Positions 13,486-23,771 are shown, numbered from the stretch's first letter. The stretch is 64,000 bases of DNA from Diphasiastrum complanatum (GCA_029204225.1 CM055103.1:23798663-23862662), one strand, 5' to 3'. The notes: generated by a model from the sequence alone, not told the origin. Program-made: numbers and translations.

Positions 13486-14534
13486 TTAAAAACTATACAT
13501 CATGCCAAGCCATGGATTCCAAGGCATTTTGTGCACTTGAAGATACATATTAAGTGCATACATAATGTTGCCAAAGACAACTTGCCTTGCTTGATCAATA
13601 CGATTGAGCCTAGATGGCTCCATCTTGATACTCAAGGTTCTTCTTGGAGTCCTCGGGTCTTGAGCTTGATCCTCCACTTGACTTGACTCCAAAACATCAA
13701 TGAATTGAATAAGGTGTTGATCCAAAGGTGCTTCTTCAAGTTTACAGATCTTCCACTCTTGAAAGATCACATTTCCACTATTGACAAATTCTTTGGTGGA
13801 AAACAAGTAGATTCTACAATCTCTACTTGAAGAGCAAAACACTACCACTATTCCTATCATTGAAATAGGATAATCTTTGGTCCTTACTCTGGAATGATCA
13901 TGCACAAAGCATGTGGACACAAAGATTTCCAAAGAAAATGATGTTTCATCTTTTATGACACTATTCAAACTATTACAAAAATAGTTATCCAATGAAATTG
14001 CTTTATCAACAACAAATGTAGATTTCAAAGCATCCCATTTCATTGTCTTGTCATACAAAGTAATAAACACCATGAATCTTAAAGGTAAGAAACAAGTCAC
14101 CTCACGTCTACTACTACTTTCCAAAAAGTATTCAAAGATAGTAGACTCTCCAATGCTCACCACCCTTGCAAGATGCACACTTGAATGGACGATTTGCATG
14201 CAATTTGATGACTCGGCCATTGTCATTGAGGACTCCCTTGGAACTCTCATTCTTTGAGGCTGATCCTCAAGATCTTCCTCCTTTTGATGCTCCTCCTCAA
14301 TGCAAGCAAGATCACACTTTGCCAAGATCTCCTCTTGAGTGATCTCCTCCTTTGCCAAGCTCATTCTTTCAAAAGCAACAGTAGCTTCCAACTTAAACAA
14401 TCTTCCATGTTTAAATCCCTTTGCAATGCAAACATCATTCTTCAAAATGAAGCAAACACCATGCTTAAAGTGGACATCCAAACCACTTTCTAAGAGTAGA
14501 CCAACACTAAGCATATTTTTGGTGATTGATGGTA
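13486..14534 (-). pseudogene. element B integrase-derived ORF, catalytic core reduced
   Basis: This 342-codon frame continues the B gag-protease frame once C and one CATAA are removed. It opens with the pre-integrase block (LSVGLLLESGLDVHFKHG and KGFKHGRLFKLEA). An acidic stretch then replaces the HHCC zinc region. A degenerate integrase follows: HSSVH instead of HSDVH, no RSDNGGEY block, and then the C-terminal part (STCFVHDHSRVR, RIYLFSTKEFVNSGNVIF, DPRTPRR). It ends at TGA/TAA near 13486 without RT. The frame is open throughout although the enzyme is not functional, as expected for an element moved in trans. Confidence 0.8.
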
Positions 14535-14539
14535 CATAA

Positions 14540-15185
14540 TGTGAAAATTGTCAACATTTCCTTGTCTAGTTTTAGGCCAAAATTGCTAAAAATGGCACAT
14601 AGTTTAGGATCTGACTTTTCACACGTGTGAAACAGGTCTAGATATTTTTAGTAAGTGTATTTTTTCAGTATGAAGAAGTGTCAAACTTCAAGACCTTCGA
14701 AATGAGTCCATTTTCATGTATTTTGGACATATATGCCAATTTTACCTATATAGGGCATATTTTAGGTAAGGAGGGTCTAGAGAGAGGAGAGAGAGTCATC
14801 TCTCTCAGCTATATATAGCAGGTAGGCCGTGGAGAAACAGGTTGGAGCAGATCCATTGTATTCATTTGCTTAATGAGAGATTTTTCTATTGGGTTCTCCT
14901 TCCATTGTTGGCATTGTGTAGTGATTGAGTTCAAGCTATTGTGTATGATCTTAGGTGCTTTCCAAAAGTGATAGGCTGATGTATTATGGACTGTATAATG
15001 CTATTTTGGGCCGCACTTGATGTTTATGGAAGTTTCCATTTGTGATAAATGCTTTTTGATCAAGTTCTTTGCATTCTAGGTAGCATAGAATGTGTTGCCA
15101 ATTCCTAGCTTATGTAGTTTGGAGTGCAAGCATTCAAGCCAATGATCTTGGAGTTTAGATCCACTTAGGATCTGTATTTTTCACA
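14540..15185 (+). repeat. element C 5' LTR
   Basis: 646 bp, TGTGAAAATTG...TTTTTCACA. It carries CACACGTGTG at 14620-14629 (a G-box-like palindrome in U3) and a TATA-like CTATATATA at about 14809-14817 after a GA/CT-rich stretch. Confidence 0.95.
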
Positions 15186-15200
15186 TGGTATCAGAGCTGG
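15186..15200 (+). other. element C primer-binding site
   Basis: TGGTATCAGAGCTGG follows the LTR with no gap. It is the usual plant copia site complementary to the 3' end of initiator tRNA-Met. Confidence 0.93.
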
Positions 15201-16357
15201 TTGGCTTCTATCTATAGTAAGTATTCCATTTTTGGTGATATTTGGATGTTTGATCAAGTTCTAGCATGATTTTGCATTGCTTTGTTGATCAAATCTTACT
15301 AACCTTTGTTTTGTGAGTTGAACTTGTGGATCAAAAGCATATTTCAGGTCTATTGAAGATCAGAGGCTGAAAAGAAACTATTTTGGATCAGATCATAACA
15401 CCTAATCATTTGTGATTGTGAGGCTTGTGCATATTCAATACTAACAATGTTCTTTTCAATCCTATTGTTGACAATCTCCATTCTTGGATGAACACTCTCC
15501 TTAAGTGGATGAAACTTCTCCTTAAGTGGATGACAAATGCTCTTTTGAGTGAGTTGTAATTCTCCTAAAGGCTGAGCAAAGCTCCCATTTGGATGAAAGA
15601 TCCCCTTTTTTGGGTGAACATATTGTAAGCTCCATTGTGAAGAGCATATTGTAAAGATTGTCATCAATTTTGGCATAAATTTTGGTGTACTTTGTTGAGC
15701 ATGTAAGTAACTCTCCTTATGTAATTTGATTGGAGCATTTGCTGGAAGGTGTTAACCATTATGAAAGTGTGTTTTCAGGTTCTTAACAGGTTGAGGAACA
15801 TTCTCATGTGAAGTGATCTTAGATCTACATCTAAACACCAAGATTTGACAAGATAGTGAAGCTAGTCTTGTGATTCACTAAGTGTGCTCATTCATTCACC
15901 TCTAAATCTTGTATTTATCACTTGCTGGAGTTTATAAACTTTTAGAAGTGTGGTTTACATGTGGTTTTACAGGTTGAATCAATATCTTAGTGTGTTGATC
16001 ATATGTTGATCAAGTTTGTTCATTACTAGGTAATCTTGGCATCCTAGTTTTGGGTATTTTCTAAGAATGCAAGTAACTCTTCACACCATAACTTGATTTG
16101 GTCACTTGCTGGAAAGTTTGAGAGCTTAAGCAAGAGTGTGTTCAGGTTGGTTTGATTTTGTAATCCATTCTTAGTGTGTGCAAAGTGTTGCATGTGTTTC
16201 AATCTTCCTTTCTATGCTTGGAAACCATCTAGGTTCAAGATAGAAGTGTTTTAGGGTCCTAAATCTTCATAGATCCCTTTATCTATCATTTGTTGAGAGA
16301 AAAGTGAGTGCTAAGTGCTTTAGGACAGAACCTAAAAGTTGAAGAAACATTAGAATC
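15201..16357 (+). other. element C long leader with triplicated block
   Basis: 1.16 kb without a long ORF. Three diverged copies of a block with the core 'TTGCTGGA...AAGTGTGGTTT..CAGGTT' lie at about 15702-15782, 15890-15980 and 16066-16147. A 23-bp motif (CTCCTTAAGTGGATGA) is doubled near 15500-15535. Each block ends in a CAG|GT-like sequence that resembles a splice site; whether it is used is unknown. Confidence 0.7.
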
Positions 16358-19300
16358 ATGGCTTCCAATGGTGGGATCATGCTAGAGTCTAGTGAAAGGT
16401 TGAGTTCATCAAACTACTCTACTTGGAAAGTGAGGATGGAGTCCTTACTTGAGTTGAATGAACTCATGGACATAGTTGCAGAAATTGAAGAGAGACCTCT
16501 CACACTTCAAGAGCAACAAAGGTTTGATAAGAAGGCCAAAAGGGCTCTTCATATCATTAAAATGAATGTTACAAATGAACTTCTCAAGGAAGTTGGAAAG
16601 TGTCAAAGTGCAAGTGAGGCATGGAATGCCTTAAAGAAGCTCTTTGAATCAAAGTCCACATCTAGGGTATTGACCCTAAGGAGACAAATATTTTCTAGTA
16701 GGCAAAGAGAGGGTGAAAGTGCTCATGCATTTATCTTGAGAGTTAAGTCCCTAAGTGATGATTTAGCATGCATTGATGAGAACATAAAAGATGGTGAAAT
16801 AGTCCAAGTTATGTTGAATGGTTTGCTAAATGAACATGCTAACCTTGTGCAAAGTTTTGCCATTCAAAGAGTCTTGCCAAGTGTGGTTGACTTGCAAGAA
16901 ATCTTATTGGCTGAAGAACATAGGTTGCAATCAAAGCTTGATGGTGCATCCTTGCAAGGTGGAGGTGAAGAGGCTTTCTTCACAAAAGGCAAATTCAAGG
17001 GCAAAGGTAAAGGCAAAGGGAAATGGTCCAAAGGTGGTAACTTTGATCATGATGATCACTCTTCCTCTTCCTCTTCTACTAAGAACAATAAGTCAAAGTT
17101 CAAGTGCTTTTATTGTGGGATAAAAGGACATTTTGCAAATGAATGCCATAAGAAACAAAATGCTAGATCTAGGTTGAGATCTAATGTACTTCTTGGAGAT
17201 GATAATTGTTGTGCTAACTTGGCAAGCTTTGGTGAATCTATGGTCAATTTTTTGGATCCATTGGATCTTGAAGATGCACTAGTGTTACCTACTAGTCATA
17301 TGGAGTCATGTGGAGCTAAATTAGCATCATGTTTGTACTCTTCTACTCATGGACTTCCAAGGCTTGGTGGTTCTTCAATGGTGCTAGATGGCAAGTGCAA
17401 AAATGGAAAAGGTAAGGAAGGAGCTAACTTCATCAATGGAGTTGATGAAGATTCTTCTTTGGAAGTGATTGTTGCTAATGACTTGTTTGTTCATATGGAA
17501 AAAGATGGAGATGCTAAGTGTCATTCTTTGCAAGAAGATGGTTGTTCTTCTAATTCTTTTCATATTGATGTATGTAATCATGTGGGAAAAGATGATGGTG
17601 CTTTGAGCATGCTTGAAGGAAATGGTTCTTTTACATCTTTTTGTGATAAAGTCATTTGTGCAACAAGTGGTGTCACATTTCTTCATAAAAAGAGTAGATC
17701 AAAGGTTTCTATCATGAGACTTGGTGAGGGAGATCACAAGTCAAAAGGAAGAGAAGTATGTGAAGTGTTCAAAGTAGGATGTACTTTGAATGATGTTTTT
17801 ATGAACGATAGTGAGGAAGAATCATTATCATATGACTCATTACCTAAATCATTGAGTAGAAGTTCATGTTTGAAAAGAGAGAGTACTTCAATCACTCTTA
17901 TGTTGAAGGTACTAAGGATTCTTTTCTTGGCTTCTAATATTCAAGAGTCTTCTACTTCTTATGGTGCAACTATCAAGAGGGAGGTTTCTAACTTTTGTGG
18001 TGCTAGCATTAAGAGGGAGTCTTGTGAAGGAAAGGGCAATGGAAGAGTGGTTCTTGGGAAGATCCAAAGCATGGATCTAACATCTCTTCATCAACTCAAA
18101 GCATTCTATGATTGTGGTGGATTGTTCATTCATGGTCAAGATGGCAAAAGGTTGGTTGAAGAAGACTACATGGAGCAACTCAAGTGGCAACTTCTTCAAG
18201 GCAAGGGAGATATCATTGGTGAGCTTATTGAGGTTTGTTATGAACTCAAGAGGGCTGTTTTGATTAGGTTTGATACTCATCTTCACCTACTCTACTTCAT
18301 GTTAAATGGAAATGTTGGAATCTATCTTTTGGTTTATGATGGTGGCATTGTTTTCACTAACTATAGTGAAGGGTCAAATTTGAGCATTGATGAGATCTTG
18401 TGGGATCTTAATCATGTGTTTGAGAGGGAGTATCTTCAGAGTTTCAGATCTGAAGATGTTCACATATGCAAAATCTTTGATGTCTTATTGGAAGATCAAG
18501 AGGTTGATCTTGGATTGCTTCATCAACACCAAGAGACAAGTGGCAATTCGAAGCTAGTGAAAAGCATCAAAGAAGAGACAAATGGTCAAGGCATTTTGGA
18601 TCTGTTTTTACAGGTTCTTGAAGGTTCAAGTAAGGTCTTTGGAGCTGCAAGGAAGTGTCTTCTTACTCTACCTTACTTGTTTAATCTCATGTATGAACAT
18701 TGTCATGTCAATGTGTTGGAATTGTCAAAATTCAATGAAACTAGTTCCACAGTTTTGCATCCTTTGGATCTTGGAGATGGAATAGTTATCATTGCTGGTT
18801 TGTATGATCAAGTACATGAATTTATTCAGATCTTGAAAGGTATTGAAGTGGTCAATATGTTTTCTTTTGAACAAAGTTCAAGATCTAGTATTCTAGTGTT
18901 GGCAAATTGGCAACTTGTTGACATTGTAGGATCAAGCGTTGTGTGCAAATCTTGTGGAGGTACTTCAAGTATTTCAAGTTCAGGTTTTGGTCATTCAAAT
19001 GGAGTAGGGAACACATCTTTTTGGCATTCATTCACTCAAAGGCTTTCATGGATTGAAGATCTACAAAGGCAAGGTGGTGATGGAAGTTCATTCATGGAGA
19101 TACATGTTGCATTCACTATATGTATAGTGAAATGTGGAGGAGGCATGCAAACACTTGTTGATCACTTTCATTTACAACTTGTTTGCTGCTATTTTACAGA
19201 GAAACCAGAGATGGATACATGGAGGAATTCATTAATTGAGATTCTATGTTCTTTTACATGTACCATTTTTATGATTCTATGTAAAATTGATGTAAGAAAT

Positions 19301-19450
19301 AGTGAAGCATCCTATATGGACACTATTATCTATATCAATTATGTTGTGTCCTATTTTGTACATATTAGGATCCTTGAGAAGAGATCTATTCTGATGATGG
19401 AGATCATTCTTAAGTTGGAACAAAGTAGTGTTGTAAAACTAGCAAGTTAA
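16358..19450 (+). CDS. element C Gag with a long unassigned C-terminal extension (1030 aa)
   Basis: ATG 16358 opens a copia Gag (MASNGGIMLESSERLSSSNY, KVRMESLLELNEL, SEAWNALKKLFES, LRRQIFSSRQREGESAHAF; residues 1-200). A Lys/Gly-rich stretch follows (about 210-228), then a zinc knuckle CFYCGIKGHFANEC at 250-263. Residues 264-1030 show no DSGA protease, HHCC/DDE integrase, YVDD RT or RNase H motif. The extension is rich in Ser, Cys and Leu. It has a hydrophobic stretch near 642-668, another near 962-975, and a third near 994-1008. The stop lies four bases before the polypurine tract, so the ORF fills the element. No stop occurs in 3.09 kb of AT-rich DNA, which implies recent selection. An env-like role for the extension is only one guess; an acquired or invented protein is equally possible. 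Confidence 0.9.
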   Translation: MASNGGIMLESSERLSSSNYSTWKVRMESLLELNELMDIVAEIEERPLTLQEQQRFDKKAKRALHIIKMNVTNELLKEVGKCQSASEAWNALKKLFESKSTSRVLTLRRQIFSSRQREGESAHAFILRVKSLSDDLACIDENIKDGEIVQVMLNGLLNEHANLVQSFAIQRVLPSVVDLQEILLAEEHRLQSKLDGASLQGGGEEAFFTKGKFKGKGKGKGKWSKGGNFDHDDHSSSSSSTKNNKSKFKCFYCGIKGHFANECHKKQNARSRLRSNVLLGDDNCCANLASFGESMVNFLDPLDLEDALVLPTSHMESCGAKLASCLYSSTHGLPRLGGSSMVLDGKCKNGKGKEGANFINGVDEDSSLEVIVANDLFVHMEKDGDAKCHSLQEDGCSSNSFHIDVCNHVGKDDGALSMLEGNGSFTSFCDKVICATSGVTFLHKKSRSKVSIMRLGEGDHKSKGREVCEVFKVGCTLNDVFMNDSEEESLSYDSLPKSLSRSSCLKRESTSITLMLKVLRILFLASNIQESSTSYGATIKREVSNFCGASIKRESCEGKGNGRVVLGKIQSMDLTSLHQLKAFYDCGGLFIHGQDGKRLVEEDYMEQLKWQLLQGKGDIIGELIEVCYELKRAVLIRFDTHLHLLYFMLNGNVGIYLLVYDGGIVFTNYSEGSNLSIDEILWDLNHVFEREYLQSFRSEDVHICKIFDVLLEDQEVDLGLLHQHQETSGNSKLVKSIKEETNGQGILDLFLQVLEGSSKVFGAARKCLLTLPYLFNLMYEHCHVNVLELSKFNETSSTVLHPLDLGDGIVIIAGLYDQVHEFIQILKGIEVVNMFSFEQSSRSSILVLANWQLVDIVGSSVVCKSCGGTSSISSSGFGHSNGVGNTSFWHSFTQRLSWIEDLQRQGGDGSSFMEIHVAFTICIVKCGGGMQTLVDHFHLQLVCCYFTEKPEMDTWRNSLIEILCSFTCTIFMILCKIDVRNSEASYMDTIIYINYVVSYFVHIRILEKRSILMMEIILKLEQSSVVKLAS

Positions 19451-19453
19451 GTT

Positions 19454-19463
19454 GAAGAGGGAG
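19454..19463 (+). other. element C polypurine tract
   Basis: GAAGAGGGAG immediately before the 3' LTR, the expected plus-strand DNA primer. Confidence 0.85.
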
Positions 19464-20110
19464 TGTGAAAATTGTCAACATTTCCTTGTCTAGTTTTAGG
19501 CCAAAATTGCTAAAAATGGCACATAGTTTAGGATCTGACTTTTCACACGTGTGAAACAGGTCTAGATATTTTTAGTAAGTGTATTTTTTCAGTATGAAGA
19601 AGTGTCAAACTTCAAGACCTTCGAAATGAGTCCATTTTCATGTATTTTGGACATATATGCCAATTTTACCTATATAGGGCATATTTTAGGTAAGGAGGGT
19701 CTAGAGAGAGGAGAGAGAGTCATCTCTCTCAGCTATATATAGCAGTTAGGCCGTGGAGAAACAGGTTGGAGCAGATCCATTGTATTCATTTGCTTAATGA
19801 GAGATTTTTCTATTGGGTTCTCCTTCCATTGTTGGCATTGTGTAGTGATTGAGTTCAAGCTTTGTGTGTATGATCTTAGGTGCTTTCCAAAAGTGGTAGG
19901 CTGATGTATTATGGACTGTATAATGTTATTTTGGGCCGCACTTGATGTTTATGGAAGTTTCCATTTGTGATAAATGCTTTTTGATCAAGTTCTTTGCATT
20001 CTAGGTAGCATAGAATGTGTTGCCAATTCCTAGCTTATGTAGTTTGGAGTGCAAGCATTCAAGCCAATGATCTTGGAGTTTAGATCCACTTAGGATCTGT
20101 ATTTTTCACA
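19464..20110 (+). repeat. element C 3' LTR
   Basis: 647 bp, nearly identical to 14540-15185, with the same CACACGTGTG (19544-19553) and TATA-like site. Followed by the CATAA duplication. Confidence 0.95.
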
Positions 20111-21209
20111 CATAAAGGACATTTTCTAGATCCATGCATTTTGAGGATTTTAGACACAAAGAGATGGTACCACCACCCTCTATCCTACACTCTTCATCAT
20201 TTGCAAAGACAAAGTTTTTAGCAGCATTGAAAGATTGTAAGGTTGAGGAAAAGTCCTTTTCACAAGACATGTGGGAGCTAGCCCCACTGTCGATCCACCA
20301 ATTGTCTCTTGAATTGCCATTGCTTGTTGGTGAGGATGTAGATGCCATCAAGAATACATCTACTTCATCCTTCTCCTCCTTTGCAAGGTTTCCTTGTTTG
20401 TCCTCCTCCACTTGTGCTCTTAGCCTCTTGTAGCATTCAGATGCATAATGCCCCTTCTTTCCACAAAAGAAGCATTTTTGCTTTGACTTGTCCTTTGAGC
20501 TTGATGCATCATCCTCTTCTTTGGCCTCCTTTGGATGCTTCTTCTTTCCATTGGTCTTATTTTTGCCCTTGAATGAGAAATTGGCTTTCTCATCACCATC
20601 CTGCAAAGACAAGGAACTCATCCTAGATTTTGCATGGAGCATCCTACACTCTTCAGCCACTAATACACTGTGAAGTTTTTCTATAGTTGGAAAAGTGTCT
20701 TGGATGGCAAAACTTTGGACCAAATTTGCAAAGTCATCTCCTAGACCATTAAGGACAATTTGTACAAGCTCTCCATCATGAATCTTCTCTCCAATGGAAG
20801 CCAACTCCCTATTTACAGACTTGATTCTAAGTACATAACCCTGTGCACTCTCCTCACTTCTCCTCATGCTTTGCAAAATTTGATTTCTAAGCATAAGAAC
20901 TCTAGAAGTGTTGCTAGACTCATAGATTGACTTTAAAGACTCCCAAGCCTTTTTAGCACTAGTACAAGCTGATACTTCTCTCAACAAATCATTGCTCACA
21001 TTCATCTTCACACAATGAAGTGCAAGCCTAGATCTCTTCTTGTATCTAGCTAACTCATGTGCACCTAGAGGTTCATCTTCATCTTCAATCAAGAACTCAT
21101 AAAGGTCTTGGAGCACCAAGAGTGACTTCATCCTAACCTTCCAAATAGCATAATTTGTAGAATTCAATTTCTCACTAGCTTCTAGAAGGTATGCTCCAAC
21201 AGATCCCAT
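20106..21209 (-). CDS. element B Gag-protease, open but interrupted by C
   Basis: The minus frame starts at ATG 21209-21207 (MGSVGAYLLEASEKLNSTNY); an in-frame TTG lies upstream at 21233. It has the full copia Gag, then the zinc knuckle CFFCGKKGHYASEC and the protease site WWIDSGASSHM with DSGA intact. The track continues through the conserved MDLENVLYV and stops at once in the C LTR. Before C arrived this frame ran on into 14534-13486, giving about 715 codons. Compared with A, the CAG at the position of A's TAG is preserved. Gag and protease may have been functional. Confidence 0.9.
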   Translation of the reverse strand: MGSVGAYLLEASEKLNSTNYAIWKVRMKSLLVLQDLYEFLIEDEDEPLGAHELARYKKRSRLALHCVKMNVSNDLLREVSACTSAKKAWESLKSIYESSNTSRVLMLRNQILQSMRRSEESAQGYVLRIKSVNRELASIGEKIHDGELVQIVLNGLGDDFANLVQSFAIQDTFPTIEKLHSVLVAEECRMLHAKSRMSSLSLQDGDEKANFSFKGKNKTNGKKKHPKEAKEEDDASSSKDKSKQKCFFCGKKGHYASECYKRLRAQVEEDKQGNLAKEEKDEVDVFLMASTSSPTSNGNSRDNWWIDSGASSHMSCEKDFSSTLQSFNAAKNFVFANDEECRIEGGGTISLCLKSSKCMDLENVLYV

Positions 21210-21233
21210 CTTACTAGTGACTTCTACAAACAA

Positions 21234-21579
21234 GAAATAGATCTGATTGACTTGGAACTCACAAAGGTCTCATACTTGCAGTGTTCTACTCAAATTTGAT
21301 TTCTAATCCAACAAATGGACTTATAATCACAGTTCTATCACTCTCTTACAAAGCTAGAATGAAGATAAGATGAAGTGAAAACTACTTTCAAACAAATCTT
21401 GCCAAGAAATGGATTTGATTGTCTCTAGAAACTCACTAAGGTCTCTCTCTTGTAGTTTTTCACTCAAATTAGATTTCTAATCCAACAAATGGACTTATAA
21501 TCTTAGTTCTAGCACTCCCTCACAAAGTTGGAATGAAGATAAGATGATGTGAAATCTACTTACAATCAAATCTTGCCAA
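21234..21579 (-). repeat. 172-bp tandem duplication in the B leader
   Basis: Two copies (21234-21405 and 21406-21579) share 'TTTCTAATCCAACAAATGGA' and 'AATCTTGCCAA' with scattered differences. Element A has one copy at the corresponding place (about 12050-12225). Confidence 0.85.
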
Positions 21580-21998
21580 TTTTGGCTATTTTTGGACAAT
21601 AGCATGATTAAATCTCTCTCGCACTCTTTGATGTACTTTCAAGACCTGAAAAACAAGTTTAGAGGACCTAATTTCAGCCTAGATTAATTAGATTTCATGA
21701 CCCTATGTCAAATTTAATCAATGGCACTCAATCTTGGTAGCTTATCCTAGTTCCACCAAAAATTACATCAAAAGCTCACAAATTGAATTTCTTTGCATCA
21801 AATGAATAACATGCATTAAATGCAAGTTCAGAGGTGCCCACACATGTGGATAGTACGAATTTGGACCCCTACCAAGTTTGGGATCAAATCTCCTCACCAA
21901 AATCAAGATTCTAGCTTGCCCTCTCAATACTAGTTTTTAGCACCAAAACTTGCTAAAAATTGATTTGCATTAGATCAATGGCTTATGCTCTTGTACTT

Positions 21999-22011
21999 GG
22001 CTCTGATACCA
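21999..22011 (-). other. element B primer-binding site
   Basis: TGGTATCAGAGCC on the minus strand next to the 5' LTR; complementary to initiator tRNA-Met. Confidence 0.92.
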
Positions 22012-22710
22012 TGTGAAAGTACTATACTTTAGGACCATAAATGGACCTACAAAAGATCCACAAGAGTGATTGGATGCTTGCTTAACAATCTATCGGAAAA
22101 CTAGACACAAAAAAGTTGATCTAGATTGGCAATTTGACAAACAACAAGCATTAATCAAAAGCATTGATCAACAGTGAAATTCAATTCCACACATGTGTAC
22201 TACAGGATGTAGTACGGCCTTCAACCTGAAAAAACAAGTAGAAATTGATTTGGTTTCATTTGGATCACAAAAACTCAATGTACATAGTGAACTAGCTTGA
22301 GATTGCCAATGAGCTCCAAAAATATTCTATCTTCTCACTATGGGAGCTTGGAATACATAGCAAATTCGACTTCCTTCTTGAAGTTAGGTGGATTTCCAGC
22401 ATGTAATAAGGAAGTTAACTCACCCTTCTTGCCCTAAAATGAAACCCTAGCCTAGATCCTAGACTTACGCTTGGTAGGTAGCTAGTTGGTCAAATTTTCA
22501 CCTTAAACTTAGGTGTAGGTCCTATAAAGTAGGGATGACCACCAAATAGACATGACCAACTCTCTTGACTTGACCTAACCTACATTAGGAGTGGGTTGCC
22601 ACATGGCATATTGGCCTTACATATGTGGAACCCAATTATACACAATATTTACAATGTTCTACATGGTTTTTGATCAAGCTAGATTTGCCAATTTTTGGCA
22701 ATTCTTCACA
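22012..22710 (-). repeat. element B 5' LTR
   Basis: 699 bp, partner of 12582-13282. It contains CACACATGTG at 22188-22197. Followed by the GCTTT duplication at 22711-22715. Confidence 0.95.
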
Positions 22711-22775
22711 GCTTTTTGCACCAAAACCTGCTAAAACTAGATTAGATTCAAACACTGATCAATAGCCTTGAACTT

Positions 22776-22788
22776 GGCTCTGATACCA
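22776..22788 (-). other. element A primer-binding site
   Basis: TGGTATCAGAGCC on the minus strand, directly inside the A 5' LTR. Confidence 0.9.
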
Positions 22789-23480
22789 TGTGAAAAGTAC
22801 AATACTAAGGACCATAAATGGATATTTGAATGATCCACAAGGTTGATTGTATGCTTGTTAAACAATCTATCAGAAACTAGTCATTAGAAAACAAGATCTA
22901 GTTTAGCAGCTCGATAGAAAACAAGTAGAGACAATCAAAGCATTGATCAATAAGTGTAATCCAACTCCACACGTGTGGAAATAAGGCTGTAGTACAGCCT
23001 GTAGACAGTGTTTACAAAGTGCCAAAGTTGGGTTTCATTGGAAATCAAGAGTAATCACCATACAATGAGAGGAAACACGAGTTTCTCCTTGAGGCTCCAA
23101 AAAGTTTCTATCTTCTCACTATGGAGAATGGGAATACATAGTAAAACACACTTCCTTTGCTAAGTTAAGTGAAAATCCAGCATGTAATAAGGAAGTAGAC
23201 TCCACTTTCTTGCCCTAATGTGAAAACCCTAGCCTAGATCCAAGAGTCATGCCTGGTAGGTGCATGGTAGGTACAAATCTCATCATAAATCATGGTCTAG
23301 ATCCTACAAAGTAGGAATCACTACCAAATGGACACAACCACTCCTATTGACTCGTGGTATCCTACTTTAGGTGTGTATGTACAAGTGGCACTTTGGCCAT
23401 TCAAGTAACCAACAAACAATATTGACAAAATGTACAATATTCTACATGGCTAGATTTGCCAGTGTAGGCAATTTTTCACA
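22789..23480 (-). repeat. element A 5' LTR
   Basis: 692 bp running TGTGAAAAG...ATTTTTCACA on the plus strand. It matches the LTR of element D (55968-56558, opposite strand) with few differences. It has CACACGTGTG at 22978-22987. Confidence 0.92.
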
Positions 23481-23634
23481 AATGTCACCACATGCTCCCT
23501 CCCTGCGGCATTTGGGATTTTTTGTGGAACTCATCTTCCAACAAAAAACATTTGAACCATTCCTTTAACGGAAGAAAACAAGGGCTACACACCTTCCTAG
23601 AATTGGGAGTGCTGGTTACCTTTAACTCTTTCAT

Positions 23635-23636
<2 letters not shown>

Positions 23637-23719
<83 letters not shown>
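23637..23719. repeat. (TC)n microsatellite
   Basis: About 83 bases of perfect TC alternation, starting some 155 bp beyond the end of the A LTR. Confidence 0.97.
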
Positions 23720-23722
<3 letters not shown>

Positions 23723-23771
23723 GTGAATGAGTCTATTATGGGTGATTGAATATGGAAATCAAGATTAAATA

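Larger units (their letters stand above)
14540..20110 (+). mobile_element. LTR element C, Gag-only copia-type, young insertion in B
   Basis: The 5,571-bp element has LTRs at 14540-15185 and 19464-20110, a primer site abutting the 5' LTR, a long leader, one 1030-codon ORF, a polypurine tract, and the 5-bp duplication CATAA (14535-14539 and 20111-20115). The LTRs differ at only about six positions by eye. Excision in silico rejoins B's reading frame. There is no protease, integrase, RT or RNase H, so movement must depend on enzymes from a related copia family. Confidence 0.95.
12582..22710 (-). mobile_element. copia element B (minus strand), full length, nested in A
   Basis: Two LTRs of about 700 bp (12582-13282 and 22012-22710) face the same way and begin and end TGTG/CACA. 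They flank a primer site, a gag-protease and integrase-derived ORF and a polypurine tract. The 5-bp direct repeats GCTTT flank it. Without nested C it is about 4.55 kb. The two LTRs differ at roughly 16-18 positions by eye, more than the LTRs of C, which fits C being younger. RT and RNase H are absent, so B is non-autonomous. Confidence 0.93.
10901..23480 (-). mobile_element. copia element A (minus strand), 5' LTR to truncated protease, containing nested B and C
   Basis: Reading leftwards on the minus strand: 5' LTR (23480-22789), primer site (22788-22776), leader, then an interruption by element B, then the rest of the leader and the gag-protease relic (12022-10901). Removing B plus one copy of the 5-bp duplication GCTTT (12577-12581 and 22711-22715) rejoins the leader, and the joined sequence parallels B's own leader. 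A is truncated after the protease, so no A 3' LTR is present. Element D (53-56.6 kb) carries an LTR of the same family. Confidence 0.88.

Noticed and set aside
22012-23480. Tandem LTRs as a simple duplication
   Set aside because: The two LTRs belong to different subfamilies, each with its own primer site, and the GCTTT duplication shows B inserted into the leader of A.
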